From positions 2,405,007-2,469,006 of the forward strand of contig NC_083647.1 of assembly GCF_963576545.1 (NCBI RefSeq): a stretch of 64,000 nucleotides of DNA, in the 5' to 3' direction. Shown piece by piece: positions 58,930 to 64,000 of this stretch. The stretch is from Limanda limanda (taxonomy: Eukaryota; Chordata; Actinopteri; Pleuronectiformes; Pleuronectidae). Both the position numbers and the translations under genes were made by a program. The notes below the pieces were generated by a model. The model was not told the DNA's origin and ran no database searches. It was given only the letters and a program-made list of their open reading frames with translations. The first letter of the stretch is position 1; each line of letters starts with the position of its first letter.

Positions 58930-61900
58930 GTTTATTCTTATTTTTTTAGAATGCATAATGCAATTCAGCTGTCTTTCCTGACTTCTACTTTGCTTCAAGC
59001 AATTGTTTGAGGAAGGATTAAGCCCTGTGTACCATTTAGGATTATTTAAATAAAATTTGAAATTTGTATTCAGTTTTTGTATTTGTATTCAAGTGCTTTT
59101 TTCATTTGCCACAATAGCGGGTGAAATAATGATCTGTATAATAAAATTGTTGGTCCCCTATTTTCAATATTCTATGAAAATGCTGGATAGAAAAATGGAA
59201 AATGGAAAATCTGAAAATATGAATTACTTTTATCTAATTAATGCCTTGAGTTTAGGAGGAAAGAATCCCATCACCAGGCCCATTTCACATTTGTGCAATA
59301 AATATTTAATTCATGACTAAGTGTTCCTGACTCAAATGCCTCCATACAGCTGCTGTGGTGCCATCCAAGTGTCCGTAAGCCCTGACATTTAAATTTGACC
59401 CGAAATGGTGTAATTTATTTTTTGCCTAAATCTCCTCTGATATCCTCCTCCAGAGCCGCGTTCACGTTCGCACACAGATCACACACAAGCTCCCGCCCAG
59501 GGGCATGTGTGCGGTAGCATAGAAAATGGTCCATAGTTGTCAATTCCTGTGGAGAGCTATCGCAGGTTGCTCCTTCCTGCAGCAGTAAGCCTGTACTACC
59601 AGCCCTGCTCCCTCACTGTATACATATTCTCACACATAATTTAAATCTTTACACTGAATATATTAGTTTAAATACATTCATATTTTTCTATATTTTTTAT
59701 ATTCCTTACACTTAAGTATTGTATGTTACTTACGACTTACTGACACCTTAGTTATCCCCTAACCCCCTGTGACGGTATATGGACTCTTTCAGGAGGTAAC
59801 ACTGCTAATGATTTGGATCGAGACGCATATGTTGATTGATTATCTCATCTTCCAGGAGTTGCCTTCATTCAAGAATTCAATAAAAAAAAGAAATTTATTG
59901 AAGAACAACAGTGGTTTTTGGTTTGGGAAGGGGCCAATTTAGCCTTGAGACACAGCGTTTTCAGCTACTGACATGACTCCTCTGTTTCGACATGTTAAAC
60001 TGAGAAGACACAAAAGGTTGATTCACACAGGATGGTAATTGTGGTTTGCAGATTCTACGAAATCTGATGCTCAATGAAGACAACTGGAAAATGTTGCAGA
60101 TAGACCTAACCCTAACCCTCCACAAGGGTTAGGACAAGGGTTAGGAAAGCGCAGTCCCATATTTAATGACATGCATGGAGGAATGTTTCAATGGACTCCA
60201 GGAAAAAGTGACATTGTCGAGTTGACTCAAACTCGACCACACGCACGATGTCTCCTCATCGTTCCAATCTTCAAATGATTTTTTTGTATCAAAATTTTAA
60301 ACAATGGGGGTCTCCAAGGAACAGCCAACAATACATTTATAAGTTGTGCTTATAATACTTATACTTACTTAAAATAATTTCAGGTCAATACAGTATTGCA
60401 ACTTTTTTATCAATTAAATTGGTTCTTTCCTCATATCACTGTCTGATCTATCCTGAGGATCCATAACAGAACTGAACATGGTCGAAGGCCAAGGCAAATC
60501 AAACCAATTCATTTGAGAGCGAAATGGAAACAATTACAATAAAAGTCTATGCTTCATTAGTGAGCTTTTATACTTTTAACGGATAGATATGCTGTAGATA
60601 CAACTTCTCTCATTCTTCGCGGCCCACACCCAGAACTCTCCCACCTCCATGTTTACGGTCAGCCAATGTTACTGAACCCCATCTGATCCAAATAATTTTA
60701 TTTTGGTTTCAAAATGCCAATAGTCAGGCTCCCTTCCATGGTCTTTGTCAAAACTAAGTAGTTTTGTGCAGTTTTCTGAACAAACATCCTAAGACCATGT
60801 ATTGTCCATCACAATGTCACTGAAACCCATATTTCCATTCAAAATCATTTCACCAAGTCGGATGCACCTAATAATCATCTATTTCTCAATGCAAGGTTTT
60901 GGATGGCACCTGCATCTATTATCTGTGTTGGTAGTATGGCTCTTGCTTTACCTCTTAACCACTGCTGCAGCTTTGTTTACGTTCTATTGGCTGCTGATGC
61001 TCTTCCTACCTCTTCTGTATGAAGTCTCACAATTTGTTTTAGTAAATTCCTCACCATGCGGAGCCATATTACATTAGACACAACCCAGACCAAAGCAGTG
61101 AAGACTGCAGTGTTCACACACTCGATTATAGCCTTGTTCATTCAATGAACCTCAAATGGAAATCATAAATGTCACTGTGATCAAAAGTGGAATTACTTGG
61201 GTTGCAATGAGGTTGTTCTTTTCAGCCCAAATAAAAATTTGTTAGATCAAATACCTTAATCTTCAACATAAAAATGATCCAACTAGTGTATGATGAGAGT
61301 TTTGACTCATTCATTGTTTCAGTGATATTGCAAAGGTACAGTGAACAGTCTTTCTTGGCTGCTGCTCAATTGAAGCTTAGCTCTCATCTTGGCTCTCTTC
61401 CCTTACAGTAGCTACTGGAACCTGAGCTTATCAACACACTTCTAGACTGACACAAGTAATGAGACTGTCACTAATGGCATACAAGCTTTTCTGAGGTTGC
61501 GGCAACACGCAGGTTATTTTCAGGAGAGACTCACTTCTCACAAAGTTACACAGGTGCAGTTAGCTAATTTATTTAGTGAAGCACAGAAGAACAGCTACTG
61601 AACAATCTTAATTCATATAATTATTATGGGTGTGCTCACCTCATCATGGATTAGGGATGGAAGATAGAGCTGAGGGACAGGTCTCTAAACTTAAGAAGTC
61701 TGGCTGGGACCCAGATTGGCTTAATGTTCCCTAATCCAAGTCTTGATTGCTCCATACTTCAAATATCAAGTATACAACTACATAGAGCAGGCCTGTGCAC
61801 TGAGCACAAGTCTATAATGAAGTGTAAAAAAATGATATATATATATATATGTTCAATGTTGCTCACACCACAATAGAGTCACAAAGCTAAAAGAATGTGA

Positions 61901-62290
61901 CTACATGCGTCCCAGAAAACCAACTCCTAAAGGGTACACCTGGACCTGCACAATTGACTTAGGCCTGGACAAAACTGGGTATGTGTGCAGTGCGTGATGG
62001 CTGTGTCATTGATCTGCTGTGTCACACATGTGAGAAACGCCTGAGATGTACGGCTCACTGTTGCTGCTCCAACCTGATAACTTGGGAGGCAAAATGAAAA
62101 GCAAGAAGCTCTATGACCAACAAGTGCCGCTCAAGCATCTTGTGTGGCCCTGGCATTAGGAAGCTTTCACAGCTTGTTATGTAAAGACTTCCTGACTTTT
62201 CAGTTTAGTCAGGGCCAATTTTCTGTGTAAATATTTCTTTACACAGAAAATATTTTTTCATATTAAAAGGTCAGTGTAACCTTTACTTTT
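58930..62290. other. Non-coding stretch, no gene seen
   Basis: AT-rich DNA with short open frames only. A short telomere-like inverted motif occurs at 60106-60145, and an (AT)n at about 61830-61850. No transposon ends recognised. Confidence 0.45.
60106..60145. repeat. Short telomere-like (CCCTAA) inverted motif
   Basis: CCTAACCCTAACCCTCC is followed within 5 bp by AGGGTTAGGACAAGGGTTAGG, so two CCCTAA units face two GGGTTAG-like units. It is short, and such words occur by chance or by repair insertion. Confidence 0.5.
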
Positions 62291-62423
62291 GACAACTAAA
62301 ACCCAGTAACATGAGGTCATTGTGACCTTGACCTTTGAACCCTAGCAGTTCATTTTTGAGATCAAGTAATTCTCCAAATCAGTCCCATTCTCCCCTTCAT
62401 GCACAGACAGGGGCAGTTAAGGG

Positions 62424-62540
62424 TTATGTGTCTTGTCCACAGACCCTTCGAAGTGCAGACTGGAGCAGCAGCGCCTCGTGGTGCTGGAGCATCGCCTCTA
62501 CCTTCTCCAGGCGATCCATCGGCGTGTGCGCTGGGTCCAT
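62424..62540 (-). pseudogene. Gypsy-type gag start, truncated
   Basis: On the minus strand, 17 bp after the LTR, the leader GTACAATCTGGCCAGAC precedes an ATG at 62540. The frame opens MDPAHTPMDRLEKVEAMLQH, typical of fish Gypsy Gag starts (MDPA...). It becomes unrecognisable and stops at 62424. The rest of gag and pol are absent. The leader position is where the tRNA primer-binding site would lie. Confidence 0.5.
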
Positions 62541-62557
62541 GTCTGGCCAGATTGTAC

Positions 62558-63157
62558 TGTCACGGGTATGGTGAGGACCCAAATGCAGCACAGGCAGACG
62601 AGATCTTAATTGGTAATGAACTTTATTTGTCACTGCAGTCTTAAACAGTTCTTAACAGTGGCAGGGTGAAAAGTCTTTGTTCCCAGTGATCTTCAGCGAG
62701 ATCTGGCAAGGAGTGAGTCTGGTGTTGCTGAGTGGAGGCAAGGTCCACAGCAGGAGGATTACCTAGATGCAGACAGGATCAGTGGTGAGCTGTGTAGCAG
62801 GCCGGAGCAGGTAGCAAGCAGGTAGCAAGCAGGTAGCAGGCAGATAGCAGGCAGATAGCAGGTAGCAGGCCGGAGCAGGTAGCAGGCAGGTAGCAGGCAG
62901 ATAACAGGCCGGAGCAGGTAGCAGGCAGGTAGCAGGCAGATAACAGGTAGCAGGCCGGCGAGAGAAATGCTGGAGGTCAGGCATTTACGCAAGACAATCT
63001 GGCACTGAAGCAGAGACAGGAGCAGGCTTATATGCAGCCAGGGCTGTCACAGGTGTGGAGAGTTGGCCTGATGAGGGGGCGTGGCTAACAGGTAGAGTGG
63101 AGCAGAGACAGAGGAGTGGAAAAATACCAGCAGACAGGAGATGAGCAGACTGTGACA
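62558..63157 (-). mobile_element. Gypsy-type long terminal repeat (5' LTR) with internal minisatellite
   Basis: The 600-bp block begins and ends with TGTCAC...GTGACA, the TG...CA ends of an LTR. On the minus strand it has a TATA-like GCATATAAGCC at about 63030-63036, then the repeat array, then AATAAA at about 62622-62628. It is followed by a gag-like start, so the strand is minus and this is the 5' LTR. No partner LTR is visible in the window. No target duplication could be checked, because the other side is missing. Confidence 0.6.
62800..62960. repeat. Minisatellite of GTAGCAGGCAG-type units inside the LTR
   Basis: Variants of GTAGCAGGCAG, GTAGCAAGCAG and ATAGCAGGCAG alternate with GCCGGAGCAG. 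The units are about 10-12 bp and there are about 14 copies. A higher-order unit of about 60 bp is visible because GGCCGGAGCAGGTAGCAGGC recurs. Confidence 0.8.
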
Positions 63158-63939
63158 GCCGGGGGTTGAACCTACCTTCTCCTGATTGGTGAACAACCAC
63201 AATTTCCACACCCAAAATCCATACAGTCTCTAATAAGTGTCTGCTGCGACTGGTGTATCAGTTCCTGTTGATATAATATCACTCCTACAGCCTACATCAT
63301 GTCACGTCAATTGAAATTACATCACATCATATAATTTGGAATAGTAGCAGATTCCAGATAAAAGTGAGAAATCTAATAATACTCACTTTGTTTACCATTG
63401 ACGCTTTTAAAGGCTTTGGTTTAGAATTCGTGAATTTTTTATTTATTATCAAAACAAGTCTACATTTACAAATTTAATAGGTATCAAGCAGATGTCATGC
63501 TTGATACCTCAGAAAGTCAAAAACATCAACCCTGCCAATACATCAGTGGGGTTTGCTCAGGTGAAACCAAAAATAAAGTAATTGCCTGTATTGGCGTATG
63601 TTGCTTCAGTTATTGTTGAGATTCAAATAAAAAGTTCATAAACAAAACTGATAGTATTTAAGGGTTGTTTTGTATTGTGCTTCAGGTGGCTCTGTTAAGT
63701 TTGATCTATTAACTCAATACATCTTATCGGTAACTTTTAACTGCTGTTTCATTTACTGCAAAGCCCTGTACTTAACTCTCGCCCACCACTATACCAGATG
63801 TCAGAAGGTTTATATTTAGCTCATGAGTGCATTAGTATGACACTCCCATGATTTTACTCTGCTGTGGTGACGTTTCACGCTCAGCTCGCTCTCATTGGCT
63901 GAACTTATCTATCAGATCCAATTATTGTAAATATCAGAC

Positions 63940-64000
63940 TTGTTTGATACGATTTGAGATCAGGGAGGCTCTGACTCAATCTGTAGCATTAAGAATATTT
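63940..64000 (+). repeat. Partial copy of MITE interior, cut by window end
   Basis: TGTTTGATACGATTTGAGATC, GGGAGGCTCTGACTC and TGTAGCATT match the interior of the MITE at about 15975-16040 (TGTTTGATATTTACGAATC, GGGAGGCTCCGACTC, GGTAGCATT). The remainder lies beyond the window. Confidence 0.5.

Noticed and set aside
60106..60145. Interstitial telomere or chromosome fusion point
   Set aside because: Only about two CCCTAA units on each side; far too short for that interpretation.
62800..62960. CRISPR-like array
   Set aside because: Units of 10-12 bp without unique spacers of constant length, inside an LTR of a eukaryotic genome: a minisatellite.

Overview
The window looks like chromosomal DNA of a ray-finned (teleost) fish. 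It holds one vertebrate developmental gene with spliced exons. Around it lies AT-rich non-coding DNA crowded with fish-type transposable elements (hAT, PIF/Harbinger, Tc1, L2-clade and Tx1-clade LINEs, a Gypsy LTR) and very long (CA)n, (CT)n, (GA)n and (TTA)n microsatellites. Nothing prokaryotic is present: no operons, no CRISPR array, no convincing tRNA or rRNA gene.

The host gene is osr1 (odd-skipped related transcription factor 1), + strand. A non-coding first exon ends at 31330. Coding exon 2 starts at 36648 (ATG 36676) and ends at 37346. Exon 3 runs from 39081 to the stop at 39213, with a poly(A) signal at 39776. The spliced product is 267 aa with three C2H2 zinc fingers. No other host gene is visible in 64 kb, which fits the sparse surroundings usual for developmental regulators.

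Left part (1-31000). A LINE remnant is split by a 1.2-kb hAT-type element (580-1814) with a perfect 8-bp target duplication; this element carries a broken histone H3 fragment. A second element (18653-19726), bounded by a 10-bp direct repeat, carries the same H3 fragment plus the same flanks, but has different termini. Also here: a 26-bp-stem hairpin (2270-2335), a repeat with a run of ATGGCGG-like motifs (5690-5914), a Tx1-clade LINE derivative reduced by internal deletions and abutting a 178-bp (CT)n tract (10322-12450), a TIR MITE (15680-16177), and a four-copy MITE family.

Right part (40000-64000). A BED-finger hAT fragment (40311), a 5'-truncated L2-clade LINE (about 47376-48985), and a complete two-gene PIF/Harbinger transposon (51295-54567). 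Its Myb-like gene and its DDE transposase gene both read open after splicing. Then come a Tc1-like DD37E element (56271-57753) nested in a GGGCCCGAGCAC-terminated repeat, and a Gypsy-type LTR plus the first codons of gag on the - strand (62424-63157).

The points most worth following up are the histone H3 module shared by two unlike DNA transposons and the apparently intact Harbinger element. All similarities were judged by eye; no alignment or database search was run.
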